Assembly: GCA_964609385.1 (NCBI GenBank) | Contig: CAZSSM010000019.1 | Location: 28,814-92,813, forward strand | Direction: 5' to 3' | Length of the DNA: 64,000 bases | Source of the DNA: CAZSSM01 sp964609385 | GTDB taxonomy: Bacteria > Planctomycetota > Planctomycetia > Isosphaerales > Isosphaeraceae | Shown here: positions 9,026 to 17,868 of the stretch, in pieces | Position numbering within the stretch: position 1 is the stretch's first letter | Layout of the letters: each line of letters begins with the position of its first letter | Position numbers and translations under genes: made by a program | Notes under the pieces: model-generated | Seen by the model: only the letters and a program-made list of their open reading frames with translations | Databases searched by the model: none | Told to the model about the DNA's origin: nothing

Positions 9026-11779
9026 ATGAATCAGTGCTCCCTATCGAGGCTCCCGGCCCATCCGTGGGGGTGGCCCGCGCTCCGGACGACCGGGATCGCA
9101 GAGATGGCCCGGTCGCTCGTCCCGATCGGGCTCGTCCTCGGCCTTTGGAGCATTTTCCCAATCGCCGCGTTTCCCCAGGTCTCGGCCTCGGTGGCTGAGG
9201 GGCAGAACTCGGCTCAGTCCGAGGTTATCGATTACCTCGCCGACGTCGCGCCGATCTTTCATCGCCATTGCGTCAGTTGTCACGGTCCGCTGGAGCAGAG
9301 GGCCGGACTCCGGCTCGACGCGGGCCGACTGGCCCTCGAGGGGGCCGAGACCGGCGCCGTCATCGAGCCCGGAGATCCGGGAGCCAGCTTCCTCATCGAG
9401 GCGGTCACCGGCGATCCCTCGGACTGGAGGATGCCGCCGGAGGGGCCCGGCTTGAGTGCCGAGGAGGTCGCCACGCTGACGCGCTGGATCGCCCTAGGCG
9501 CCGAGGTTCCCGATGACGAGACGGTGCTCGATGACCCGGACAACCATTGGTTCTTCCGGGCGCCCGATCCGGTCATACCCCCGACCCCGACCGACCCCCG
9601 CTTCGTCGGCAACCCGATCGATCGCTTCCTGGCCTCGCGATGGGCCGAGAGCGGCGTGACGCCCAACCCCGAGGCCGACAAGGCGACGTTGCTTCGTCGC
9701 GTCACGATCGACCTGACCGGCCTGCCGCCGACCCGGGACCAGCTCCAAGCCTTCCTGGCCGACGGGCGGCCCGATGCCTATGAGCGACGCGTCGACGCGC
9801 TGCTGGACTCGACGGCTTTCGGCGAACGCTGGGGCCGTCACTGGTTGGACGTCTGGCGGTACAGCGACGAGGTCTCGTTCGCCGACGAGGGGCTCTCGCT
9901 CGGCGTGCATCACCTCTGGCGATGGCGCGACTGGGCGGTGATGTCGCTCAACGCCGACAAGGGATACGACCGCTTGATCGCCGAGATGCTCGCCGGCGAC
10001 GAGCTGGCCCCCGAACGCCCCGAGATCATCGCTGCCACCGGGTTCCTGGCCCGCAGCCGAGACCACAACGGATCGCGCGACACCTGGATGCAGGCCGCCG
10101 TCGAGCACACCGCCCAGGCCTTCCTCGGGCTCACCCTGCGATGCGCCCGCTGCCACGACCACAAGTATGATCCGTTGCCCCAGGAGGACTACTATCGCTT
10201 CCGTGCCTTCTTCGAGCCGATGCGGACGCGGCTCGATCGCCTCCCCGGGGGCGCCTCGGCCGAGCAGGTCGGGCTCGGGCGCGTCTACGACGGCGACCTG
10301 AAACCGCGAACGTATTTCTACAAGTCCGGCGATGCCCGCAGCCGTGACGATCGCTCGGACCTCGAGCCGGGCTTCCCCAGCCCTCTGGGTGGCGGGATCG
10401 CCCAGGTTGAGCCGGTCCCGATGCCGGTGGCGACCTTCTATCCCGGCATCCAAGCCTTCATCCGGGATCAGGAGTTGGCCGAGGCCGAGTCGGAGCTCGA
10501 TGAGGCCGTCGACGCGCTCCGGGCCGCCGACGCGGCCCCCCGCGATGTCGGCGACCCGACGGACCCGGATCTCGAGTTGTTGACCCGACGCGTCAAGGTC
10601 GCGCGGATTGCACTGGAGGCGACCCGCGCGGTGCTCGCCGCCGACGCGGCCGCCTTTCGGGAACCCGCGCCCGACCCCGAGGCCTCCCCGCGATTGGCCC
10701 GCGACGCCGTGATCGCCCAGCGTCGCGAGGCGTTGGCCCGCGCCGAGTTGATCCGGTTTGAGGCCAATGTCGAGCTGGAGCAACTGGAAGTCTCGCCGGA
10801 TCCCGATCCATCCGAGATCGAGGCGATGCGGTCTCGTCTCCGGGATGCCCAGCGGGCCGTCGAGGAGGCTCGCGAGCAGCTCGGGCACCCCGGGGACGAC
10901 TACCAACGCCTGACCGATCGCTACCTCTGGATCAGCACGGGCCGGCGTAGCGCCCTGGCCCGTTGGATCACCGACCCCAACAATCCGGCCACCGCCCGGG
11001 TGGCGGTCAACCACGTCTGGCTGCGGCACTTCGGCCGGCCGCTGGTCGAGTCGGTCTTCGACTTCGGCCTCAACGGTCGGGCGCCGACTCATCCGCATCT
11101 GTTGGACTGGTTGGCCGCGGAGTTCGTCGGGTCGGGTTGGAGCCTGAAGGCCCTGCATCGGCGGATTGTTACCAGCGCCGCCTACAAGCTCTCCTCGATG
11201 CGAAGACCCGACACGTCGGCCGCCCAGATCGATCCGGATAACCGCCTGCTCTGGCGCGCCGAGCCGCGACGCCTGGAGGCCGAGGTCGTCCGGGACGGCC
11301 TGCTGCACCTGGCCGGCCGACTCGATCGCGCCGTCGGCGGGCCGCCATTAGATCCGCGCCGCGCCGACAAGGTCCCGCGTCGCAGCCTCTACTTCCGGCA
11401 CAACTACGAGGTTGGCGTCGAGCTGGTCGCCATTTTCGACGGGCCCAACCCCGACGAATGCTACCGTCGCGAGGTCAGCATCGTGCCCCAGCAGGCCCTC
11501 GCCCTTAGCAACAGCCGGTTCAGCTTCGACCGGGCCGCCGAGATCGCCGGTCGGCTGGTCGCGGAGATGGCCGATCCGTCGGACGATCGCGCGTTCGTCG
11601 AGGCCGCCTTTGAGCAGATCCTGACCCGGGGCGCCGATGGGGTCGAGCGCGACGCGTGCCTGAGATTTCTCGGACAACAGCGCGGGACGCTCGACGGACA
11701 CGATGAGCCGGGTCCTCGAGCCCGGGCCAGCCTGGTCCACGTCCTGATCAACCACAACGACTTCCTGACTGTCCGCTGA
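9026..11779 (+). CDS. Exported planctomycete cytochrome c / DUF1549 / DUF1553 protein
   Basis: This protein of about 917 residues begins with a hydrophobic signal region (about residues 27-55). A planctomycete cytochrome c domain follows, with one haem site CVSCH at residues 82-86 and a distal methionine candidate in DWRMPPEG. DUF1549 follows (NPIDRFLASRWAESG to FGERWGRHWLDVWRYSD, then CARCHDHKYDPL, a second CxxCH). A charged coiled-coil-like insert lies around residues 480-620. DUF1553 is C-terminal (TARVAVNHVWLRHFGRPLV to the end). ATG 9026 has GGAG upstream; the frame is open to 8996. The downstream gene is DUF1501, the usual partner. The biochemical function of the family is not established; a surface redox or polysaccharide-related role is often suggested. 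Confidence 0.88.
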   Translation: MNQCSLSRLPAHPWGWPALRTTGIAEMARSLVPIGLVLGLWSIFPIAAFPQVSASVAEGQNSAQSEVIDYLADVAPIFHRHCVSCHGPLEQRAGLRLDAGRLALEGAETGAVIEPGDPGASFLIEAVTGDPSDWRMPPEGPGLSAEEVATLTRWIALGAEVPDDETVLDDPDNHWFFRAPDPVIPPTPTDPRFVGNPIDRFLASRWAESGVTPNPEADKATLLRRVTIDLTGLPPTRDQLQAFLADGRPDAYERRVDALLDSTAFGERWGRHWLDVWRYSDEVSFADEGLSLGVHHLWRWRDWAVMSLNADKGYDRLIAEMLAGDELAPERPEIIAATGFLARSRDHNGSRDTWMQAAVEHTAQAFLGLTLRCARCHDHKYDPLPQEDYYRFRAFFEPMRTRLDRLPGGASAEQVGLGRVYDGDLKPRTYFYKSGDARSRDDRSDLEPGFPSPLGGGIAQVEPVPMPVATFYPGIQAFIRDQELAEAESELDEAVDALRAADAAPRDVGDPTDPDLELLTRRVKVARIALEATRAVLAADAAAFREPAPDPEASPRLARDAVIAQRREALARAELIRFEANVELEQLEVSPDPDPSEIEAMRSRLRDAQRAVEEAREQLGHPGDDYQRLTDRYLWISTGRRSALARWITDPNNPATARVAVNHVWLRHFGRPLVESVFDFGLNGRAPTHPHLLDWLAAEFVGSGWSLKALHRRIVTSAAYKLSSMRRPDTSAAQIDPDNRLLWRAEPRRLEAEVVRDGLLHLAGRLDRAVGGPPLDPRRADKVPRRSLYFRHNYEVGVELVAIFDGPNPDECYRREVSIVPQQALALSNSRFSFDRAAEIAGRLVAEMADPSDDRAFVEAAFEQILTRGADGVERDACLRFLGQQRGTLDGHDEPGPRARASLVHVLINHNDFLTVR

Positions 11780-11823
11780 CCCTGAACCGCCGATCCCCCG
11801 AGGCCGAGCCGGAGCCCGACCCG

Positions 11824-13326
11824 ATGACGATCCGACGACATCCTCGCCCCACATCGTTGCGTCCTGGAGCGACGCCGATCTCGCGACGCGCCCTGCTGAC
11901 CCTGGCCGGGATGGGCTTCGGCGGCATCGCCCTGGCCGACCTGATGGCCCAGGAGACCGACCCGGGACGCCGTCGGGGTCCGCGCGGGCCGCACCACACG
12001 CCCCGGGCCCGCAGCGTCATCTGGCTGTTCATGGCCGGGGGCGTCAGCCACATGGAGAGCTTCGACCCCAAGCCGGCCTTGACCCGCTTCGAGGGCATGA
12101 GCATCGCCGAGACGCCTTACGCCGACGTGCTCGATGATCCGTCCGTCGAGGGCATTCTGGAGAAGGGCCTCGGGCGCAAGCTGATGCAGAAGATTTATCC
12201 GCTCCAGAAGGGCTATCGGCCGCGGGGCCGATCGGGCATCGCGGTCAGCGACTGGTGGCCACACGTCGGCGCGTGCGTCGACGACCTAGCGGTGATCCGC
12301 TCCATGTGGACGACCGACAACAACCACCAGGCGCAGTACCAGTTCCACACCGGCCGGAACATCGTCGAGGGCAACTTCCCGTCCCTGGGCGCCTGGGTCC
12401 ACTACGGGCTCGGCTCGCTCAACGAGAACCTCCCCCAGTTCGTCGTCCTCGGTCGGCCGCTGGGCACCTGCTGCGGGAGCAGCCTGGGACATGGCGCCGA
12501 CTACCTCGGCCCCCGACACGCCGGGGTCCGGCTCGAGGTCGATCCCGACGGCCCGCTCGCCTTCGTCCAGCCCGAGGTCGAACTGCCCCGCGGCTTCCAG
12601 GCCAACGAGTTCGACCTGCTGGGCCGACTCAACCGGCACGCGACCGGGCGATACCCCGACGACCCGGCCGACGAGGCGCGGATCCGCTCCTACGAGTTGG
12701 CTTTCCGGATGCAGACGGCCGTGCCAGAGGTCGTCTCGATCGACGGCGAACCCGACGAGACGCTCCGCCTCTACGGGATCGAAGGTGACGAGCCGGTCGA
12801 TCGCAGCTTCGCGCGGCAATGCCTGATCGCCCGTCGACTCGTCCAACGGGGCACGCGGTTCGTCCAGATCCTCCACGGGGCCGGCGGCGCAGGCGCCTGG
12901 GACGCCCACTCTCACCTCCGCGACCGTTACGACCACCTCTGCCCGCGTGTCGATCGGCCGATCGCGGCCCTCCTGAAGGACCTCAAGCGGATTGGCCTTC
13001 TCGACGAGACCCTGGTCGTCTTCGGCACCGAGTTCGGCCGGACCCCTGGGCTCGAGGCCATGGAGGCTTCGGAGAACCGCGAGGGACGCGATCATCACCC
13101 CTACGGTTTCTCAGTCTGGATGGCCGGCGGCGGGGTTCAAGGGGGTATGGTCCATGGCGCGACCGACGAGCTGGGCTTCCATGCCGTGGAGGATCGCCAC
13201 TACATCACCGACCTGCACGCGACGATCCTGCACCAACTCGGACTGGAGTCGCATCGGCTCGACGTACCCGGTCGCAAGCGGATCGAGAAGGACTACGGTC
13301 GGCCCATCGAGGCGATCCTCGCTTGA
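11824..13326 (+). CDS. DUF1501 (sulfatase-like fold) protein with Tat-type signal
   Basis: The protein has 500 residues. The N-terminus carries SRRALLTLAGMGFGGIALA, a twin-arginine-like export signal. DUF1501 landmarks follow: SVIWLFMAGGVSHMESFDPKP near residue 62, HVGACVDDLAVIRSMWT, and toward the C-terminus LDETLVVFGTEFGRTP, GRDHHPYGFSVWMAGGGV and DLHATILHQLGL. DUF1501 belongs to the alkaline-phosphatase-like superfamily, and the Asp/His residues of the GTEFGRTP and GRDHHP blocks are retained. It lies 44 bases downstream of the DUF1549/DUF1553 gene, the standard planctomycete gene pair. The substrate is unknown. Confidence 0.9.
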   Translation: MTIRRHPRPTSLRPGATPISRRALLTLAGMGFGGIALADLMAQETDPGRRRGPRGPHHTPRARSVIWLFMAGGVSHMESFDPKPALTRFEGMSIAETPYADVLDDPSVEGILEKGLGRKLMQKIYPLQKGYRPRGRSGIAVSDWWPHVGACVDDLAVIRSMWTTDNNHQAQYQFHTGRNIVEGNFPSLGAWVHYGLGSLNENLPQFVVLGRPLGTCCGSSLGHGADYLGPRHAGVRLEVDPDGPLAFVQPEVELPRGFQANEFDLLGRLNRHATGRYPDDPADEARIRSYELAFRMQTAVPEVVSIDGEPDETLRLYGIEGDEPVDRSFARQCLIARRLVQRGTRFVQILHGAGGAGAWDAHSHLRDRYDHLCPRVDRPIAALLKDLKRIGLLDETLVVFGTEFGRTPGLEAMEASENREGRDHHPYGFSVWMAGGGVQGGMVHGATDELGFHAVEDRHYITDLHATILHQLGLESHRLDVPGRKRIEKDYGRPIEAILA

Positions 13327-13441
13327 ATTCCCGGCCCCCTTTTCCATGATGAAGGGGTGTTATCCGATCCGCGCTGTCCGCCCTTCCCGATCCTCGAACG
13401 CCCCATGCGACGGATCCCCCCGAGTCTTGGAGAATCCCCCC

Positions 13442-15358
13442 GTGACCCGCCTTCGCCTGCTCAACTGGATCGCCTGGTCGGCCCTGCTCGCTTTGACCAT
13501 CGTCGTGATCGTCCTCCCGGCCCCCATCGATCGCGACACAACCATGCCCTCAGCTGAGACCATCCATGCTGGCTCCGAGGTCGATCGGACTGCCGATCAG
13601 GCAGACGCCTCGGCCAAGCCTGGCGAGGTCGACCGCCAGCCGATCGCCCTGGCCTTGGTGCCAAGCGCCGAACGCCTTCTGACGGCCAACCGCAACGCCG
13701 GTACGGTTAGTCTGGTCGATCTCGAGGCTGGAACCGTGCTCGACGAGGTCGTTACCGGTCGCAAGCCGCACGGCGTGGCCGTGACCCCCGACGGCCAACG
13801 CGCTGTGGTCACTCACTGGTGGGGCTATGACGCGGCGATCCTTGCCCTCGAAGGGGATGCGCTCCGGGTCGTCGGTCGTGTCGATGTCGGTCCCGAACCA
13901 CGAGGCGTCGTCATCGGCTCGAACGGACGCCACGCCTATCTCTGCCTCGGTGTGAGCAACGAGGTCGTTCGAATCGACCTGGACCGCTCCGAGATCGACG
14001 GTCGTGTTGAGGTTGGTCGCGAACCTTGGGGGATTGCCCTGAGCCCCGACAGCCGGATACTGGCCGTCGGCAACAACCGAGGCTCCTCGGTCAGCCTGGT
14101 CAACACCGAGTCCCTAGAGGTTGTCGAAACTTACCCGATCGATGGCGCCAATCTCCGGCAGCTCGCCTTCAGTTCGGATGGCTCGGAGGTCTACGTGGCT
14201 CACATGAAGAACCGCGAGTTCGCCATCACGGCCCGCAACATCGACATTGGTTGGGTCCTCGGCCAACGCGTCACTAAGATCACCCGAGGCCGGAGCGGAT
14301 TCGAGACCCTCTCGCTCGACCCGCAGGGCGAGGCCGTCGGCGATGTCTATGGTTTAGTCTTCAGTCCTGACGGCACCCAATTAGCTGTTGCCGCCGGCGG
14401 GACCCATGAGGTCCTAATTTTCCGCACCGATCGCCGCCGACTCCCCTGGCGACGCAACGGTTCGCGCGACCTGATGGCTGGCAACCTCGTCCACGATCGC
14501 GAACGGTTTGTTCGCGTCGACTGCGGCGGTCGACCCACCGAACTGGCCTGCTCCCCCGATGGGCGGAGCCTCTACGTGGCGAACTACTTCGCCAATGCCG
14601 TCCAGGTCATCGACCTGGCGACCGGCCAGCTCGTTCGGCAGATCGACCTGGGAAGCGCCCCGGAACTCTCGCTCGTCCGACGTGGCGAGATGCTTTTCCA
14701 CGACGCTGATCGCTCCTTCAACCAATGGTATAGCTGCAACACCTGTCATAGCGAAGGTCACACCAACGGCGAAGACTACGACACGACCAACGATGGCTAC
14801 CAGGATCTCAGTACCTTCCACATCTACAGTCGGAAGACCACACCGAGTCTGCGCAACGTGACCCACACCGCGCCCTGGACCTGGCACGGCTGGCAGACCA
14901 GTCTGCCCGATGCGATGGTCAAGTCGTTCACCGAGACGATGCAAGGACCCGAACCCTCGGCCGAGGACGTCGAGGCGATCATTGCTTTCCTCGGTTCGCT
15001 CGACCTACCGCCCAACCCATATCGCAACCCCGACGGCTTCTTCACCGAGGCCGCGCTCCGGGGCCGCGAGGTCTTCCAATCCGAGAAAGCCGCCTGCAAT
15101 ACCTGCCACGGCGGCGAGCAGTTCACGAAAGGCACGACCTACATCGTCGGACTTGAGGAGCCCCGCGACCGCTACGAAGGCTATAACCCGCCCTCACTCC
15201 GTGGCGTCTATGACCGCGACCCCTATCTTCACGACGGCCGCGCCAACTCGCTCCGCGAGGTCCTCACCGGCGACCACAACCCTGACTACGTCACCGGGCT
15301 CGGAGAGCTGACCGAGCAGGAACTCGACGACCTAATCGCCTACCTGATCCAGCTCTGA
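13442..15358 (+). CDS. YVTN beta-propeller fused to di-haem cytochrome c peroxidase-like domain
   Basis: This 638-residue exported protein starts at GTG 13442, with GGAG nine bases upstream; a long open extension upstream overlaps the DUF1501 gene and is not supported. A signal-anchor (about residues 5-27) precedes a propeller (about 65-415) with repeats such as GRKPHGVAVTPDGQRAVVTH, GREPWGIALSPDSRILAVGN and RPTELACSPDGRSLYVANYF. The C-terminal part has two haem sites, CNTCH at 432-436 and 552-556, and the ALRGREVFQSEKAACNTCHG signature of di-haem cytochrome c peroxidase (MauG-like) proteins. It follows the DUF1549 and DUF1501 genes by 115 bases and probably works with them in the periplasm or on the surface. 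Peroxidase activity is not assured. Confidence 0.82.
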   Translation: MTRLRLLNWIAWSALLALTIVVIVLPAPIDRDTTMPSAETIHAGSEVDRTADQADASAKPGEVDRQPIALALVPSAERLLTANRNAGTVSLVDLEAGTVLDEVVTGRKPHGVAVTPDGQRAVVTHWWGYDAAILALEGDALRVVGRVDVGPEPRGVVIGSNGRHAYLCLGVSNEVVRIDLDRSEIDGRVEVGREPWGIALSPDSRILAVGNNRGSSVSLVNTESLEVVETYPIDGANLRQLAFSSDGSEVYVAHMKNREFAITARNIDIGWVLGQRVTKITRGRSGFETLSLDPQGEAVGDVYGLVFSPDGTQLAVAAGGTHEVLIFRTDRRRLPWRRNGSRDLMAGNLVHDRERFVRVDCGGRPTELACSPDGRSLYVANYFANAVQVIDLATGQLVRQIDLGSAPELSLVRRGEMLFHDADRSFNQWYSCNTCHSEGHTNGEDYDTTNDGYQDLSTFHIYSRKTTPSLRNVTHTAPWTWHGWQTSLPDAMVKSFTETMQGPEPSAEDVEAIIAFLGSLDLPPNPYRNPDGFFTEAALRGREVFQSEKAACNTCHGGEQFTKGTTYIVGLEEPRDRYEGYNPPSLRGVYDRDPYLHDGRANSLREVLTGDHNPDYVTGLGELTEQELDDLIAYLIQL

Positions 15359-15395
15359 TCGGTCGGGTGTCCCGAGATGCGAGGTGGTTCCGGTG

Positions 15396-15500
15396 TTACA
15401 ACTCGGGGCGGATGGCTTCGGCCATCCGCTCGCTCGGGTCAGGATAGCTGCGCATGGTGAAGAACTCGGCGATTTGGCTCGTTCGTAGGATGGAACTTCC
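15396..15500 (-). pseudogene. C-terminal fragment of an unidentified gene
   Basis: A 34-codon open segment on the minus strand, bounded upstream by an in-frame TAA and ending in TAA at 15396-15398, encodes ILRTSQIAEFFTMRSYPD followed by PSERMAEAIRPEL. Codon choice resembles the real genes of the window, whereas the flanking DNA does not. No start codon or ribosome-binding site is present. I read it as the tail of a deleted gene; the family is not recognised. Confidence 0.35.
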
Positions 15501-16182
15501 TTAGTATTGTCTGTTATTGAATTTTGCAGTTCCTATGAATGCAGGCGATGTTTGGCTAATCGGGGTTTTTGTGCTAGTTGGGGCGATCGCATCTTGGGAG
15601 CCAGAGTGGGCTGGTATTCATAGAGCAAGAGGACAGAATGAGTTTGATTATCAGCTAAACTGAATATCCTGACAATTCGTTCAAAATTATGAATGCTTGT
15701 TTTGTTCGTAAGTTCTTATGTGAAACAAGATAAGCTGCTAGGCGAAATACGTAAGATTTGAAAGATCAGCTTTCCGTGTCTGCTCGGTATGAATTGCATC
15801 GGCCAGGGTTTATCGCTCGGGCTAAACACTCCGGCGCTTTCTGTCCGAACGTGATTTGTCAGCTCAACCAGACCAGTATTGCGTGATTGTTTGTGGGAAA
15901 TTTGTTTTATAGAATGTGATGATCATAAATTTAACTTATTTCTGCTGAGCAGGAGGTGGGTTTTGCGTGCGGGATAGCCCTGGTGGGTGAGGGGGACCGT
16001 AAGATCCGGTCTTGAGTTGTCCCGTCTGCTTGCGATCGACGACGACTCTGCTAAGCTGGCAGGTAATCTTTGATCGCCTTTGCGTCTTCCGTGATCATGA
16101 CCGAAGGACGCGATCGGGTCCGGTCGGAGTTTGATCCTGTCGAACCCTCCCTCCCAATGTTCCCTACGAAGAGATCAGCCCA
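15501..16182. other. Low-GC intergenic region upstream of fae
   Basis: The region holds no open frame of useful length and has a much lower GC content than the flanking genes, especially 15500-15950. The last 150 bases (16030-16182) regain normal composition and should include the fae promoter. I see no tRNA, repeat or convincing RNA fold. Confidence 0.5.
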
Positions 16183-16680
16183 ATGAGCATCACCCTGGCG
16201 GTCGGCGAATCGTTGATCGGTGACGGCAACGAGGTGGCCCACATCGATCTGTTGATCGGGTCCAAAAGCGGTCCAGTCGGCGTGGCCTTCTCCAACGCGT
16301 TGGCCAACCAGTCGCAGGGCCACACCAACCTGTTGGCTGTCCTAGAGCCCAATCTGCCGGTCAAGCCATCGACGGTCATCATCACCAAAGTGACCTTGCA
16401 GACGATGAAGCAGGTCACGCAGATGTTCGGCCCGGCTCAGTACGCAGTGGCCAAGGCGGTCGCCGACTGCGTTGCCGAGGGAGTCATTGCCAAGGACCAG
16501 TGCGAGGACCTCTGCATTGTCGCCGGCGTCTTCATCCACCCTGAGGCCGACGACAATAAGAAGATTCTGGACTACAACTACCAGGCGACCAAGGAATCGA
16601 TCGCCCGTGCCTTAAAGGGCGAGCCGACTGTCGATGCCGTGCTGGCTGGGAAGGACACCGCCAAGCACCCCTTCGCCTGA
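16183..16680 (+). CDS. fae: Formaldehyde-activating enzyme
   Basis: Fae condenses formaldehyde with tetrahydromethanopterin to methylene-H4MPT in the cytoplasm. The 165-residue length is typical. The hallmark N-terminus IGDGNEVAHIDLLIGSKSGP carries the catalytic His at residue 20. The PSTVIITKVTLQTMKQ segment and the conserved C-terminal half (YNYQATKESIARALKGEP) complete the fold. No frameshift or missing residue is seen. A terminator (16743-16779) separates it from mtdB, which performs the next step. Planctomycetes are known to carry H4MPT-linked C1 genes, generally interpreted as formaldehyde detoxification instead of methylotrophy. Confidence 0.95.
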   Translation: MSITLAVGESLIGDGNEVAHIDLLIGSKSGPVGVAFSNALANQSQGHTNLLAVLEPNLPVKPSTVIITKVTLQTMKQVTQMFGPAQYAVAKAVADCVAEGVIAKDQCEDLCIVAGVFIHPEADDNKKILDYNYQATKESIARALKGEPTVDAVLAGKDTAKHPFA

Positions 16681-16685
16681 GCGAT

Positions 16686-16706
16686 CAGCCGCATTCCATG
16701 CGGCTG
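16686..16706 (+). other. Small hairpin just after fae
   Basis: A perfect eight-base stem (cagccgca / tgcggctg) with a five-base loop lies six bases after the fae stop codon. It has no T tract, so it may protect the fae 3' end or act with the terminator that follows. Confidence 0.45.
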
Positions 16707-16742
16707 GCCGTCCTTGCGCGCAAGGCATCGTGTGTCGGCTCC

Positions 16743-16779
16743 CGACAAGCTCCCGATCCGCTCGGGGGCTTGTCGTTTT
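16743..16779 (+). terminator. Rho-independent terminator after fae
   Basis: An eight-base perfect outer stem (cgacaagc at 16743-16750 with gcttgtcg at 16768-16775) encloses further GC pairing (ccc with ggg) and is followed immediately by TTTT. This is the clearest intrinsic terminator in the window. It implies that fae can be transcribed as a single-gene unit, with mtdB having its own promoter or relying on readthrough. Confidence 0.75.
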
Positions 16780-16920
16780 CATTATCCGGGATTGGTGTTA
16801 CGTCGCCACAAGTGGGGACCTCCCGCGAGCCCCAGTGGTCCATTGGAACACCGGGGATCGTTGATACGCAGCGACCCCCTGTTCCTGGGAACTGAGCCAG
16901 GATTGGAGACCCGTGCGGCC

Positions 16921-17820
16921 ATGGCATCCACGACGAAATCGCGGATCTTGGTTCAGCTTGATGTGGACGCGACGCCGAGCGTCTTCGACGCGGTGGTGGC
17001 CCTGGACGCTGGTGCCGAGCATCTGATCTCGATCGGCGAGGTGACACCCGAGTCAGTGGTTAATCATGTCTATGGGGCGATTTTTACACGCGGTCAGGCC
17101 GATCTGGCCGCCACGGCCCTGTTCGTCGGTGGTTCCAATGTTCGTGCCGCCGAAGCGGTCCTGGAGTCGATCACGAAGACCTTCTTCGGGCCGTTCCGGG
17201 TCTCGGTCCTGCTTGACGCCAACGGCTGCAACACGACCGCTGCTGCGGCAGTCCTGGCCGCGCGCGAGGCATTCGACAACGACCTACGCGATGTCCCCGC
17301 GGCGGTTCTGGGCGGCACCGGCCCGGTCGGTCAGCGCGTGGCACGCCTGTTAGCCCGTGCTGGAGCACGGGTGTCGGTCGGCTCTCGAATCCTGGACCGC
17401 GCTGAACAGACGTCGCGGACGATCAGCGAATCGGTGGGCCGACCGATCACCGGCTTCTGGCAGCAGTCCGAGGGGCTCGCCGACTCATTGGCCGACCGCG
17501 CCCTGGTCGTTGCAGCGGGCGCCGCGGGAGTCACCCTGCTGGACGAGCCGACATGGAAAGGTCTCGACTCTCTGAAGGTGCTCATCGACCTCAATGCCGT
17601 TCCACCGGCTGGGATCGCCGGGATCGACCCGCCCGATCAGCGTCGTGACCTCGGCGGCGGTATGATCGGCTGGGGAGCCATCGGCGTCGGCGGCATCAAG
17701 ATGCGGATCCATCATGCGGCCGTTGCGCAATTGTTTCGACAGGCCGATCGCGTCTTCGATGCTGAGGAGGTCTTCGAACTGGCCTTGTCGCTCGATCAGC
17801 CGGGCAAGCGGCTAGTCTGA
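16921..17820 (+). CDS. mtdB: NAD(P)-dependent methylene-tetrahydromethanopterin dehydrogenase
   Basis: The enzyme oxidises methylene-H4MPT to methenyl-H4MPT. At 299 residues it matches MtdB/MtdA length. The N-terminal part (RILVQLDVDATPSVFDAVVA) is the pterin-binding domain. The Rossmann segment AAVLGGTGPVGQRVARLLAR begins near residue 128. LLDANGCNTTAAAAV and DLNAVPPAGIAGID are family-conserved. ATG 16921 is chosen over the open extension from 16714 because family homology begins there. Sequence alone does not discriminate MtdB (H4MPT only) from MtdA; the nearby fae gene argues for the H4MPT pathway. Confidence 0.88.
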   Translation: MASTTKSRILVQLDVDATPSVFDAVVALDAGAEHLISIGEVTPESVVNHVYGAIFTRGQADLAATALFVGGSNVRAAEAVLESITKTFFGPFRVSVLLDANGCNTTAAAAVLAAREAFDNDLRDVPAAVLGGTGPVGQRVARLLARAGARVSVGSRILDRAEQTSRTISESVGRPITGFWQQSEGLADSLADRALVVAAGAAGVTLLDEPTWKGLDSLKVLIDLNAVPPAGIAGIDPPDQRRDLGGGMIGWGAIGVGGIKMRIHHAAVAQLFRQADRVFDAEEVFELALSLDQPGKRLV

Positions 17821-17868
17821 ACTCATCGGATGCTGAGGCTCCTCCTCTCCCTTGAGGCGTTGTGTCGG

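Noticed and set aside
9494..11308. 604-codon open frame on the minus strand
   Set aside because: Antisense to the DUF1549/DUF1553 gene, with no motifs and the same shadow composition.
12992..13441. Upstream extension of the propeller/di-haem gene
   Set aside because: It overlaps the DUF1501 gene in another frame and lacks a signal peptide; GTG 13442 has a ribosome-binding site and a proper signal anchor.
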